NCBI GenBank assembly: GCA_017507125.1
Contig: JAFWBQ010000056.1
Span: 1 to 47,185, forward strand
Length of the DNA stretch: 47,185 nt
Origin: Lentisphaeria bacterium
GTDB taxonomy: Bacteria > Verrucomicrobiota > Lentisphaeria > Victivallales > Victivallaceae
Reading direction: 5' to 3'
Part shown: piece by piece, positions 32,655-41,246 of the stretch
How positions within the stretch are numbered: the first letter of the stretch is position 1
Layout of the letters: each line of letters starts with the position of its first letter
Notes under the pieces: generated by a model
The model's database searches: none
What the model saw: the letters and a program-made list of their open reading frames with translations, nothing else
Told to the model about the DNA's origin: nothing
Translations under genes and position numbers: made by a program

Positions 32655-32717
32655 GTGCCCGGAAAGGAAAAAACACTTTTTTTCCGTCTCCGGAACCCCT
32701 TTCTGTTGAATAAGAAT

Positions 32718-32740
32718 CTGTCAGAACCATTTTCTGACAG
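32718..32740 (-). terminator. Hairpin after the mre/dxr operon
   Basis: A 9-bp stem CTGTCAGAA/TTCTGACAG with a 5-base loop, 36 bases after the PHP gene stop on the minus strand. The following tract is only moderately T-rich, so termination strength is uncertain. Confidence 0.45.
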
Positions 32741-32775
32741 CACTTTTGAAAAATATTTCAGAATTCCTTATTGTT

Positions 32776-33669
32776 TTAGAGGTAAACGGGATTACTCCAG
32801 GCATATTTCCCCTGGGCATCCCTGATGCAGCAGCGGACATAGTAATTCTGACCACGGAACTTGCTGATGTCAAGCTCCATGGAGGTCAGGGGCGTTTTCC
32901 CCTCTTCGCCGGGTTTTCCCCAGTAGCGGGTGCCGGTGGTCTTGCGTATGAAACAGGCGTGCTCACAGGGGCTGAACTCAGCTTTCAGGATGTCTCCTTC
33001 AAGGGTGATGGAGTGGAACTCCGGTCCCTGAGAGGCGTAGAATTCCCCTTTCCGCAGGGCGTCCATGACCGCTTCACGGCTTTTTTCTCTGGCGCAGATC
33101 ACCGTCCAGCCGCCGAAAAGGTTTCTTTCGCTGTGGACATCATCCACAGCGATACCGGGGACACGGTATCCGTCAAAGAGCAGTTCATCCCAGGTCTGCA
33201 GATTGTATTCCCGGTTGATGCCCCGGCATTCGGTGTTGTAGATTTCCATGGCAAAGTACCCCTTGAGAGTCTTTACCATCTCTGAACCGTAGCCGCACCA
33301 GTAGGGATGCGCCACGGCGGTGATGCCTCCTGCGGCGGCGACCAGATCAATGATCTCCTGAGCGCTTTCCCCGGTTTCGGCGGCGTTCACATGTTTGAAG
33401 TCATCGGGGAGATCAAGGGCGACCAGGTGCCAGTTGGTGCGTCCGGGGTTGAGGGGGTGGAGCTCCGCTCCCTGAATGAGGATCATACCCATGGGATCAT
33501 AAGGAGCGATCTTATGGACCTGACGGTGATCGGTCAGAGCAAGAACACCGTAACCGTTGGCGGCATAACGCCGGATAACCTCCTGAGGCGCCAGAGCGCC
33601 GTCAGAGTTGGTGGTATGGGTGTGGAGATTCGCCTTGAGAGGAATCCTTTCTTCGCCGAAATAGTTCAT
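32776..33669 (-). CDS. PHP-domain metal-dependent phosphoesterase-like protein
   Basis: 297 aa. Metal-binding motifs of PHP proteins are in order: H16-x-H18 (NLHTHTTNSDG), LTDHRQVH, GAELH, AVAHPYW and DDVHSE. Such proteins hydrolyse phosphoesters (for example histidinol phosphate or nucleotides); the substrate is not evident. It lacks polymerase or exonuclease partners and is a stand-alone PHP. The C-terminal part (about 215-297) is beta-rich. It overlaps the glycosyltransferase gene by 4 bp and is the last gene of the operon. Confidence 0.8.
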   Translation of the reverse strand: MNYFGEERIPLKANLHTHTTNSDGALAPQEVIRRYAANGYGVLALTDHRQVHKIAPYDPMGMILIQGAELHPLNPGRTNWHLVALDLPDDFKHVNAAETGESAQEIIDLVAAAGGITAVAHPYWCGYGSEMVKTLKGYFAMEIYNTECRGINREYNLQTWDELLFDGYRVPGIAVDDVHSERNLFGGWTVICAREKSREAVMDALRKGEFYASQGPEFHSITLEGDILKAEFSPCEHACFIRKTTGTRYWGKPGEEGKTPLTSMELDISKFRGQNYYVRCCIRDAQGKYAWSNPVYL

Positions 33670-35243
33670 GGTTTTTTCCTTTCGATTTCTTTGAGCCGGT
33701 AGAGTTTCATACTCGCCGGAAGTTTTTTCCAGTCAAAAAGAGTCGCCTGATGAATGACACCGCCCCGGAGTATGTTTACTTTCCCGGAGTCGCTCTTTTC
33801 TTCAAAAAAAATGTTGAGCCGCAAGAATTTACCGCATTTTTCAATTTCTTTGTATACAGCTCTTTCCACATTTTGGTCTTCATCGCAGCAGACAAGAAGT
33901 ATCTCATCCCCGTCACGGGGAGACGTGATCTCTTCAAGAGCGTACATGAATCCCCCGTCAGAAAGGATCCCTTTGGTATTCAGGGAGATCTGAGTTTCGC
34001 TGAACGTGTCATCCACGCCGTTGAGAGAGCTGTTCCCTGAAAAACAGAGCATTTTTTCAAGCAGAGGCGTCTGGAGCCGTTTTCTGTTTTCTTCGAGGGA
34101 GTCCGGCTGATTGTTCCACATGACGGGGAAGCCGTTGGTTCCGGAATAGATAACCACTGTTCCCTCAGGCTGAGCCTTGCCGGCGGCGTAAAGAGCGTAC
34201 CAGTCAGGAGCAGTCCAGCGGGGCAATCCGGCATAAAGTCCTCCTGCGGCACAGAGCAGCGCCGCCGCACACAGGGGAAACTTAAACTTTTTCACCTTGC
34301 GGCAAATGGTATCCAACCCCATGCCGCAGATCAGCGCCGCAGGTACGACAAGGGGGATGTAGACCCGTTCCCCGCCGCCGCGGGTGATTACGGCACTCAG
34401 CAGTACAAGAAATATTCCTCCAAAGAGGACTGCCCCCATGCGTCGGGGAAGCACAGCGATGCCGATAAGAAGAAATGGACACCAGAGCAACGGTATCAGG
34501 GCATCAAGGGTCTTGAAGGCAAATGTGAAAAACGCCTTGTGGGACGTGATGGCTGTGCCCCACTGCTGCCCGGTGCGGAATTGACTGAAGTTGATGCCGT
34601 ACCAGAGGAGGCAGAAAAGGATCCCGCCCAGAAACACCCCCGAAAGCGCCTTTCCGGGAACTTTCGGGTAAAGTATGAAGTACCCCAAAGTGATGGCTCC
34701 GAGATAGATCACCGATGTGGGCAGTGTCAGGATGCTCATGATCCCCCCCGCCGCCACGGCGCAGAGGGAAGGAATGAAAAATTTCTTTTCCCGATTATAG
34801 AGCAGTCCCCAGGTATAGAGAAGCAGCAGAAAAAGCTGCAACTCATATCCCCGTGCCAGCTGGGAATATGCCGCCGCAGGTGCCGAACACAAAAGAAAGA
34901 GGGCGCTCCAGAAGCCGGCTCCCCGGCTTCTGCCCAGCTTGATGCCGATGGGCACCATGAGCATGACGGCAAGGCACCCCGCAATCAGGCTGTGAAGCCT
35001 GATACCCCACAAGGGCAATCCCCCCAAAACAGCGAATTTGACAAAGAGCGAGTTCAGAGGCTGGTTGTTGGGCAGGGCAAGTTCGGTGAAGATGGCTTTG
35101 AACTCCTTGGTGGAAAAGTAGGTCAGAGTCCAAATCTCATCGTAGTCCAGAGCCGCAAAAAGATGAGTGATCCGGGTGGCAGCGGCAAAAAGGCAGAGAA
35201 GCAAAAGGAGTTTGCGCCAGTAAAGGCGGAAAAACTTTTTCAT
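33666..35243 (-). CDS. GT-C family membrane glycosyltransferase (ArnT/PMT-like)
   Basis: 525 aa with about ten membrane helices in the first 340 residues. The first outer loop has DYDEIW (D33, D35, E36), the acidic motif of GT39/PMT-type enzymes that use polyprenyl-phosphate sugars; a soluble C-terminal domain follows. It probably moves a sugar to a lipid, protein or polysaccharide on the outer side of the inner membrane. It overlaps dxr and the PHP gene by 4 bp each. Co-transcription with dxr is notable, since the isoprenoid pathway makes the polyprenyl carrier. Confidence 0.75.
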   Translation of the reverse strand: MKKFFRLYWRKLLLLLCLFAAATRITHLFAALDYDEIWTLTYFSTKEFKAIFTELALPNNQPLNSLFVKFAVLGGLPLWGIRLHSLIAGCLAVMLMVPIGIKLGRSRGAGFWSALFLLCSAPAAAYSQLARGYELQLFLLLLYTWGLLYNREKKFFIPSLCAVAAGGIMSILTLPTSVIYLGAITLGYFILYPKVPGKALSGVFLGGILFCLLWYGINFSQFRTGQQWGTAITSHKAFFTFAFKTLDALIPLLWCPFLLIGIAVLPRRMGAVLFGGIFLVLLSAVITRGGGERVYIPLVVPAALICGMGLDTICRKVKKFKFPLCAAALLCAAGGLYAGLPRWTAPDWYALYAAGKAQPEGTVVIYSGTNGFPVMWNNQPDSLEENRKRLQTPLLEKMLCFSGNSSLNGVDDTFSETQISLNTKGILSDGGFMYALEEITSPRDGDEILLVCCDEDQNVERAVYKEIEKCGKFLRLNIFFEEKSDSGKVNILRGGVIHQATLFDWKKLPASMKLYRLKEIERKKP

Positions 35244-36388
35244 AACTTTATCTCCCGCGCCTTTATGCGTGTTTCCCTGTCGACAGCCAGGATCTCTTCA
35301 AGAGTGCTGTTGTAAAGCACCTTGTGGGACTCCATCATTCTGCCGATGATTTTCCAGATGCCCCCGAAAGGAATTTCACGGTTGAGAAATCTTTCAACGG
35401 CAATGTCATTGGCGGCGCTCATGACTCCGGGGAGCGTCCCTCCTTTTCTCATGGCGGCGTCGGCGAATCCGAAAGAGGGGAACTTCTCTGTGTCAGGTTC
35501 AAAAAACTCCATGACACCCCCCTTGACCCAGTCGTAGGGAGGAAAATCAAAGGCGCCCCGCTCAGGATGGGTCAGAGCCCATGCCACCGGCAGACGCATG
35601 TCGGGAATGGCGATCTGCGCCAGAAGAGAGCCGTCGATCAGTTCCACCATGGCGTGTACTTTGGATTGAGGATGGACAATGACCCCCAGCTGGTCGGCCG
35701 TGACTTTGAAAAGACGGTTGGCTTCAACAAGTTCCAGAGCCTTGTTCATCATGGAGGCAGAGTCGATGGTGATTTTTTTCCCCATGTTCCAGGTGGGGTG
35801 GCGCAGAGCCTCTTCCACCGTGGCGTTGAGGATCTTTTCTTTTTCCCTCAGCCTGAAAGGTCCCCCTGAGGCGGTGATGATGATTTTTTTCACCTCCTTT
35901 TCCCCGCAGCGTTCAAGACACTGCCAGACGCCTGCATGTTCGCTGTCCACAGGGAGAAGCTGTCCGGGGCGGGCGAGTTTCATGACCAGTTCCCCCGCCA
36001 GAACCAGCACCTCTTTGCTGGCGATGGCGACCTTTTTCCCCGCCTTGAGGGCGGCGATGACAGGGAGCAGTCCGTCTGCTCCTGCCACGGCGCAGAGGAG
36101 TATATCGGTTTCGGGGGCAGCGGCGGCTTCAGCCATGCCTTCAATACCTGAAAGACACTTTGTGCCGGGGAGAAGTCCTTTGAGTTCCTCATAACGTGCC
36201 GGGTCGGCGGCGACGGCACAGGGAGATTCAAACTCCCGGCAGAGTGCGGCAAGTTCCTCCATGCGGCTGTAACCGCTCATGGCGGTGATGCGGAACTTTT
36301 CACGCGCCGCCCGGATCACCCTGACAGCAGAACTCCCCACAGAGCCGGAGGCTCCCAGAATAACAACATTTTTTCTTTGCGGATCCAT
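35240..36388 (-). CDS. dxr: 1-deoxy-D-xylulose 5-phosphate reductoisomerase
   Basis: 382 aa, full length. It makes 2-C-methyl-D-erythritol 4-phosphate, the committed step of the MEP isoprenoid pathway. Seen: the NADPH-binding LGASGSVGSSAVRVI at the N-terminus, ASKEVLVLAG, the metal and substrate site VDSEHAGVWQCL, TASGGPF, HPTWNMGKKITIDSASMMNK and VHPQSKVHAMVE. It starts 7 bp after mrdA. Isoprenoids feed undecaprenyl phosphate, which links dxr to the wall genes of this operon. Confidence 0.96.
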   Translation of the reverse strand: MDPQRKNVVILGASGSVGSSAVRVIRAAREKFRITAMSGYSRMEELAALCREFESPCAVAADPARYEELKGLLPGTKCLSGIEGMAEAAAAPETDILLCAVAGADGLLPVIAALKAGKKVAIASKEVLVLAGELVMKLARPGQLLPVDSEHAGVWQCLERCGEKEVKKIIITASGGPFRLREKEKILNATVEEALRHPTWNMGKKITIDSASMMNKALELVEANRLFKVTADQLGVIVHPQSKVHAMVELIDGSLLAQIAIPDMRLPVAWALTHPERGAFDFPPYDWVKGGVMEFFEPDTEKFPSFGFADAAMRKGGTLPGVMSAANDIAVERFLNREIPFGGIWKIIGRMMESHKVLYNSTLEEILAVDRETRIKAREIKL

Positions 36389-36395
36389 AGATATG

Positions 36396-38273
36396 TCACT
36401 TTCTGTTCAACAGATAACGTTCAAAAAATGCTCCCGTCAGGGGAGCGCAGTCGGAACTCCCTGAACGGCCCTCTTCATAGACCAGAGCTGAGGCGTAGGT
36501 CTTGTTTTTATACTTCACACAGGCGATGAACCAGGTGGTGACGATACGGTTCTCCCGGGGACCGGATTCGGCAGAGCCTGTCTTGCCGCATATTTCCAGT
36601 CCCGCCCGGCGCGCCCGTCTGCCGGAGCCGTCAGGGGAGTTGACCACTTTGAACATGGCGCGGCGGATCAATTCGATGTTCTGGGGTGAACCGGGGAGCT
36701 TGCCCCCCTCCACCGGCGTCGTTTTCATCAGCTGTCTCCCCAGCTGATCCGTGACCCGGTCGAGAAGGTGGGGTTTGTACCAGACACCGCCGTTGGCAAA
36801 AGCGGCGGCGATGTTGGCCGCCTGAAGAGGCGTTACCATGACCATGCCCTGACCGATGGAGATCAACGCTGTGTCAAAAGCTGTCCACCGTTTTTCCCAT
36901 CCCCGGTACCGTCTCGCCTTGGCTTCCCGTGAAGGGAGCAGTCCCCGCCGCTCCTCAATTTCGATCCCTGTAGGGCGGCCTATACCGGCGGCTTGCATCA
37001 CTTTGGCGATCTCCTCCATCTTCATGGCGGCGGTACCGCGGATCATGTAGGTGTTGCAGGAGTGCTTGATGGCATCAGACAGATCCAGATCTCCGTGACC
37101 GTAACGGCTGGCGCAGCGGATCTTTTCTCTGCCGATGACCGCATATCCGGGACAGTTGATAAGTTCAGCGGCATCGTGTCCGTTGTTGAGCATGGCAAGA
37201 GCCACCAGGACTTTCATGATGGAACCGGGCGTGTACACCCCCTGCATGGCGCGGTTGAGAAGAGGTTTCCCCGGATCGGCAAGGAGCTGCCGGTAGTACT
37301 CTTCAGGAATGTAAGGGGAAAAACGGCTCAGGTCGTAGCCGGGCGAGGAGGCGGCGGCAATGACAGCGCCGGTAGAGGCTTCAAGGACCACAAAGGCACC
37401 CCGGCGGGAGCCGAGAAGCTCCTGGGCAAGTTTCTGGGCACGGTAGTCAAGGGTGAGAAAGATGTGGTTCCCATGACGGGGTTCATCCCTGCCGATGTGA
37501 CGGTTGATGGCGTGCCCCCTGTTGTTGACGCGGATCAGAGCGTGGCCGGGTTCGCCCAGCAGTCCCCTGATGGTGGATTCATTTTCACCCAGAAAGTCAA
37601 AGGCGCGTTCAGCGCCCTGCTTGCCGATGACATCGGGGACATAGAGATTGAACTCCTTGCGGTCGTGTGAGGCGGCGGCGGGAGCGCTGCCGGTGTAGCC
37701 GATGAGCTGGGCGGCAAACTCTCCACGGGGGTAACTTCTGACATCGGCGCCCACCAGTTCCACGCCGTCGATGGTGTTGGCGCACTCCATGGCTCTTGCC
37801 GCCTCAAGAGGGGTGAGATCCTCAAAAACGGTGAGAGGCATGGCGGGCTGCGTATAGAGATGACGGGCGATCTTGCGCCGGGTCAGGGGATTGGGTCTGC
37901 CTATGGAGCGGGCGATGAAAGAGGCCGTGTCGAGCATGTGGTCAAGGGTTTCTTCGTACTTGCGCTTACGCATTTCTTCGGGGAAGAAAAGAAGCTGTCT
38001 TGTGCCGGTGTTGCCGGCAATGAGGACGCCGTCAGAGGTGTGGATGTTTCCCCGCCTTCCGGGGAGGCGGATCCGTTTCACCGATTGGGTGATGATCCGC
38101 TCCTGCCGCTCCTCCGAAGAAAGGATCTGCTCCTGGTAAAGCCGGATGATGATGGCGGCAAAGAGTATGCCCGACACCACCGCCAGAAAAAGAAGGCGGG
38201 TGTGGAGCTGGAGCTTTTCTGTCGCCGGTGAGGGCGCGGAAGAGTCGTTACTCTTTTTTCTGCTGTTTGCCAT
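36396..38273 (-). CDS. mrdA: Penicillin-binding protein 2 (elongation transpeptidase)
   Basis: 625-aa class B PBP that cross-links peptidoglycan in the elongasome. One N-terminal membrane helix (about 25-47), a pedestal domain (GRRGNIHTSDGVLIAGN) and a transpeptidase domain with S351-x2-K354 (PGSIMK), S405-C-N407 and K564-T-G. Adjacent mreD and mreC confirm the rod-system role; mreB and rodA are not in the window. It starts 8 bp after mreD. It is a useful active reference for the degenerate PBP-like protein at 26123. Confidence 0.94.
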   Translation of the reverse strand: MANSRKKSNDSSAPSPATEKLQLHTRLLFLAVVSGILFAAIIIRLYQEQILSSEERQERIITQSVKRIRLPGRRGNIHTSDGVLIAGNTGTRQLLFFPEEMRKRKYEETLDHMLDTASFIARSIGRPNPLTRRKIARHLYTQPAMPLTVFEDLTPLEAARAMECANTIDGVELVGADVRSYPRGEFAAQLIGYTGSAPAAASHDRKEFNLYVPDVIGKQGAERAFDFLGENESTIRGLLGEPGHALIRVNNRGHAINRHIGRDEPRHGNHIFLTLDYRAQKLAQELLGSRRGAFVVLEASTGAVIAAASSPGYDLSRFSPYIPEEYYRQLLADPGKPLLNRAMQGVYTPGSIMKVLVALAMLNNGHDAAELINCPGYAVIGREKIRCASRYGHGDLDLSDAIKHSCNTYMIRGTAAMKMEEIAKVMQAAGIGRPTGIEIEERRGLLPSREAKARRYRGWEKRWTAFDTALISIGQGMVMVTPLQAANIAAAFANGGVWYKPHLLDRVTDQLGRQLMKTTPVEGGKLPGSPQNIELIRRAMFKVVNSPDGSGRRARRAGLEICGKTGSAESGPRENRIVTTWFIACVKYKNKTYASALVYEEGRSGSSDCAPLTGAFFERYLLNRK

Positions 38274-38281
38274 GACTTTGT

Positions 38282-38854
38282 TTATTTCCTTTTTCGTGTA
38301 CGTTCTCTACCCTGTGATACCGCAGCGCTCCCCTTTTTTCCGGAACTGCGGGGGGCGCTTTTCCCGGACTCTTTCTTTTCCCGGGGGACTCCCCGTTCAT
38401 TTTTGTCGCCGCCGGTTCCGGGGGAAATCATTGCCTGAAAGATGACGGCGCCGCAGAATGAGGTCAGCAGATGATACTTGTAGGGAAATCTGCGGTTGTC
38501 AGCATATCCGTTGAAAAGCGCCATAAGAAAAACCGCCAGCACGCCGGTGAGGGCGCCTTTGAAAAGGGCGCTGAAGAGCGTATTGGTGATTTTTGATCTG
38601 TCGGCGATCATCCGCACCGCCAGCACTGTGAATCCCGCCGCCAGCGCTGATCCGGGATAGATCCGCCAGTAGATCAGATCCAGGACGAGGCCGGTGAGAA
38701 AGCCGCAGAGAAAAACGCAGGGCAGGGAAAACTTTGCCGTGATCCTGTTCAGTACGCATAAACTGAAGGGGACCACCACATACCAGTTCCCGGCAAAGAG
38801 TTCAAGCAGCAGAGCAAAAAGCAGTGCGGCAATGCCATGAAAGATGTTCATCAT
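38282..38854 (-). CDS. mreD: Rod shape-determining protein MreD
   Basis: 190 aa. About five membrane helices in residues 1-155, with VLDLIYWRIYPGSALAAGF typical of MreD; the basic, disordered C-terminal tail (about 158-190, rich in Lys, Arg and Ser) is longer than usual. MreD sits in the inner membrane with MreC and PBP2. It overlaps mreC by 4 bp. The family is poorly conserved, so the call leans partly on position between mreC and mrdA. Confidence 0.83.
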   Translation of the reverse strand: MMNIFHGIAALLFALLLELFAGNWYVVVPFSLCVLNRITAKFSLPCVFLCGFLTGLVLDLIYWRIYPGSALAAGFTVLAVRMIADRSKITNTLFSALFKGALTGVLAVFLMALFNGYADNRRFPYKYHLLTSFCGAVIFQAMISPGTGGDKNERGVPREKKESGKSAPRSSGKKGSAAVSQGRERTRKRK

Positions 38855-39744
38855 GGTTTTTTCACCGCCTTTGTGTCAGTGAGAGGGAGCGTTCCTTTTT
38901 TACCCGTGATAACAACCAGAAAGCGCAGGGCATTGTAGTTGGTGGTCAGCTTGACGAATCCGGATTTCTGAGTGTCACCTGCGAAAAATTCCCCGGTGGA
39001 ATCCAGAGAGGACATTTCTCCCACCTTGAGTCCGGCGGGGATGGATCTTTCAAAGCCGGTGGTGGTCACCGCCTGTCCCCGCTGAAAAACATAGTCACCG
39101 GGGAGCAGCCCCACCGGAACCGCACTGACTGTGGAAGCGCGTTCACTGACGTTGAGGAATCCTACGGTACCGCTGTTCCCGATACGCACCGAAAGACGCA
39201 GTGAACGGTTCCCCAGCACCAGCACCTGTGCCCGGTTGGGTTCCACTTTGCCGATGACGCCCACCAGATTGCGGACGCCGGGGGTACGGATCTCTATGAC
39301 GGCATCCCCTGCAGCAATGCCGTGGCGGGCGCCGTGGGCGATGGTGAAGGAGCTTTGCCAGGCAAAAGGATCCCTGAGGAGCACTTCGGTGTGGACATAG
39401 TTCCAATCTCTGGGAGCGGGAAGGTTGAGATATTTTCTGAGGCGGCGGTTTTCTTCAAGGAGAGCCTGTGCCAGTCCGCTGCGGCTTTCAAGATCCGCGT
39501 TGTGGCGGCGGAGCGTTTCGATCTCCCGTGCCAGAGTGATCCGGTCGTGGAGCAGCAGCGTCTGATCCGACAAAGCGGCGTTGCCCGCATGTGCCAGACG
39601 CAGATAGGGACGGAAAAATCCCCCGGCACCCCGGCTGATCCGGGGCGCCCACCAGTGATAGCTCAAGGCGGCGATGGCTGCCAGAAGCGCCACACAGAGG
39701 CCGGGGATCCAGATTTTCCGCAGATGATTTTTATTTTCAGCCAT
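38851..39744 (-). CDS. mreC: Rod shape-determining protein MreC
   Basis: 297 aa: an N-terminal membrane helix (about 12-30), a coiled coil (about 60-105) and the two beta-barrel domains of MreC (DPFAWQSSFTIAHGARHGIAAGD, GVIGKVEPNRAQVLVLGNRS, GQAVTTTGFERSIPAGLKVG). It forms filaments in the periplasm that activate PBP2. Length and domain order are normal. Confidence 0.93.
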   Translation of the reverse strand: MAENKNHLRKIWIPGLCVALLAAIAALSYHWWAPRISRGAGGFFRPYLRLAHAGNAALSDQTLLLHDRITLAREIETLRRHNADLESRSGLAQALLEENRRLRKYLNLPAPRDWNYVHTEVLLRDPFAWQSSFTIAHGARHGIAAGDAVIEIRTPGVRNLVGVIGKVEPNRAQVLVLGNRSLRLSVRIGNSGTVGFLNVSERASTVSAVPVGLLPGDYVFQRGQAVTTTGFERSIPAGLKVGEMSSLDSTGEFFAGDTQKSGFVKLTTNYNALRFLVVITGKKGTLPLTDTKAVKKP

Positions 39745-39774
39745 GATTTGTCCGTTCCATATTTTCAGAAGTTA

Positions 39775-40953
39775 TCAGAATCCGGTGTAGTACTCTTCCA
39801 TGCGTTCAAGGAACCGCTGACACTCCGGGGCGGCGATCCCCGCCGGAAGTGCATTGGCGCGGAGACTTCTCTGCCGCATCCTTACAGGAAAGTCGCTCCT
39901 GCTTTCAAGATGGTCAAGGAACGCGGCTCTGTCAGCATACTCTTTTCTGACATGATCCAGATGGGCAAGGGCGGCGTTGAAGGCGGGTGCCGCTGCCGGA
40001 TCCGCACCGAGCCGCCGGACTGCATCATGGAGTTTCCGGAGCGCCCCTTTGAAAAATACGGGCAGTCCCGCCCCCTTCCGGAACAGCGAAGAGGCGAACT
40101 TTGAACACACCTCTTTTCTGAGAGGATGTTTCTGCAATTTGGAGGGCAGCTGGGAGGCCGTGACCGTTTCAGTGAGGCCGTTGGGCTGGTTCATGTGGTC
40201 AAGTTTGGGCAGCTGGAGCGTCAGCATGGTCTGCAGCTGCTGTGCCGCAAGTTCCGGGGGCAGCAGATTGAAGTTCCCCCAGATCATGGGGCGGAGTTCT
40301 TCGACCTTGAATTGACGGGCAAGAAGTTGTTCCGCAGCGCTCTCCAGCTTTTCGGGTCCCCCCTTGAAGTTTTTGCTCCGCAGCATTTCAAAAAGCAGCC
40401 TTGCATGGTCATCGAACCATTGGTTGCCGATCTTATCCCTTTCACCGGGAACGTGGGTCAGAAGCACCTTCAAGTCAGGCACAAAACCTGCCCGCAGCAG
40501 AGCTTCTGCTGTGTTGAAACGGCGGTTGTTGCCCAGAAAACGGCACTCCACTCCGGCGGCACGTTCACGGTGCCGGAACGCGCCGCAGAGAAAGAGGGGC
40601 AGACGGTATCCGGCGGGGGCTTTGCCATGGGCGTGGAGCATGGCGCCGCCTGCTTCCGAAAGAAGTTCCAGATCCCCTCTTTCGATCCGGAACCGGTTGG
40701 CTTCAAAAAGAGCGCCTTCGGGGGCCTCCAAAGCGCCGGAGCCCCCTGTGATGTCAATGGTCAGAGGGGTTTTTCTGTAAGGCGTTTTAGGGAAAAGCTC
40801 CTTGAGAAACTGTTCAAGACGGCGCAGAGAACTGCTGCAGTGCAGAGGAATACCCGCCTGAAAACGGTAGGTTATCACCTCTTCCCCGGCAGCCCCCGGA
40901 ACCACCGCAGCCAGAAACAGCCACAGCAGAATTTTTTTCATCCCTCTTTTCAA
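39775..40953 (-). CDS. Exported protein of unknown function at the head of the mre operon
   Basis: 392 aa with a signal peptide (hydrophobic core about 8-20, cleavage near GAAGEE). The mature part has an N-terminal alpha/beta region and a long helical C-terminal part; no catalytic motif is recognised. The start is probably TTG at 40953, with AAAGG 7 bases upstream; the ATG at 40941 has its purine tract directly abutting and is less likely. It is 30 bp before mreC, so a periplasmic role in wall synthesis or shape is possible but unproven. Confidence 0.6.
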   Translation of the reverse strand: MKRGMKKILLWLFLAAVVPGAAGEEVITYRFQAGIPLHCSSSLRRLEQFLKELFPKTPYRKTPLTIDITGGSGALEAPEGALFEANRFRIERGDLELLSEAGGAMLHAHGKAPAGYRLPLFLCGAFRHRERAAGVECRFLGNNRRFNTAEALLRAGFVPDLKVLLTHVPGERDKIGNQWFDDHARLLFEMLRSKNFKGGPEKLESAAEQLLARQFKVEELRPMIWGNFNLLPPELAAQQLQTMLTLQLPKLDHMNQPNGLTETVTASQLPSKLQKHPLRKEVCSKFASSLFRKGAGLPVFFKGALRKLHDAVRRLGADPAAAPAFNAALAHLDHVRKEYADRAAFLDHLESRSDFPVRMRQRSLRANALPAGIAAPECQRFLERMEEYYTGF

Positions 40954-41002
40954 AAAAAAACCTTTGAACGATAATTTGCTGACAACATTTTTGAATGACT
41001 AT

Positions 41003-41031
41003 TTGAAATTGACTCAGAGAAAATATATCAT
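41003..41031 (+). promoter_or_regulatory. Distal promoter (P1) of glnN
   Basis: TTGAAA (41003-41008), 17 bp, TATCAT (41026-41031), preceded by TTTTTGAATGAC as before 21016. Its -10 box overlaps that of the divergent mre-operon promoter. Confidence 0.55.
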
Positions 41032-41050
41032 AACAAAGAGCTAAAGGCAA
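41022..41050 (-). promoter_or_regulatory. Promoter of the mre/dxr operon
   Basis: On the minus strand TTGCCT (41045-41050), 17 bp, TATATT (41022-41027), about 70 bases before the start at 40953. It overlaps P1 of glnN back to back, so the two can hardly be used at the same time. Confidence 0.6.
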
Positions 41051-41122
41051 GCGCCACGGTGCCGTGTTAAGAAAAAAAATCGTTTTTTTCTCCGAAAGAA
41101 AGACTCTTTTCAAGAGGTAAAC

Positions 41123-41151
41123 TTGTAAAAAGGAGAATTGGTGGTTATATT
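41123..41151 (+). promoter_or_regulatory. Proximal promoter (P2) of glnN
   Basis: TTGTAA (41123-41128), 17 bp, TATATT (41146-41151). The leader of about 90 bases contains a possible GGGAG/CTCCC hairpin (about 41176-41196) before the GGAG site of glnN. Confidence 0.65.
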
Positions 41152-41246
41152 ATAAGGACGAAACATTTTTTCTGCGGGAGGGCCCTTGTGTCTCCCCCCC
41201 CTGAAAATAGAGAATAACGAAATTCCCAAAGGAGTCACAGCAACTT

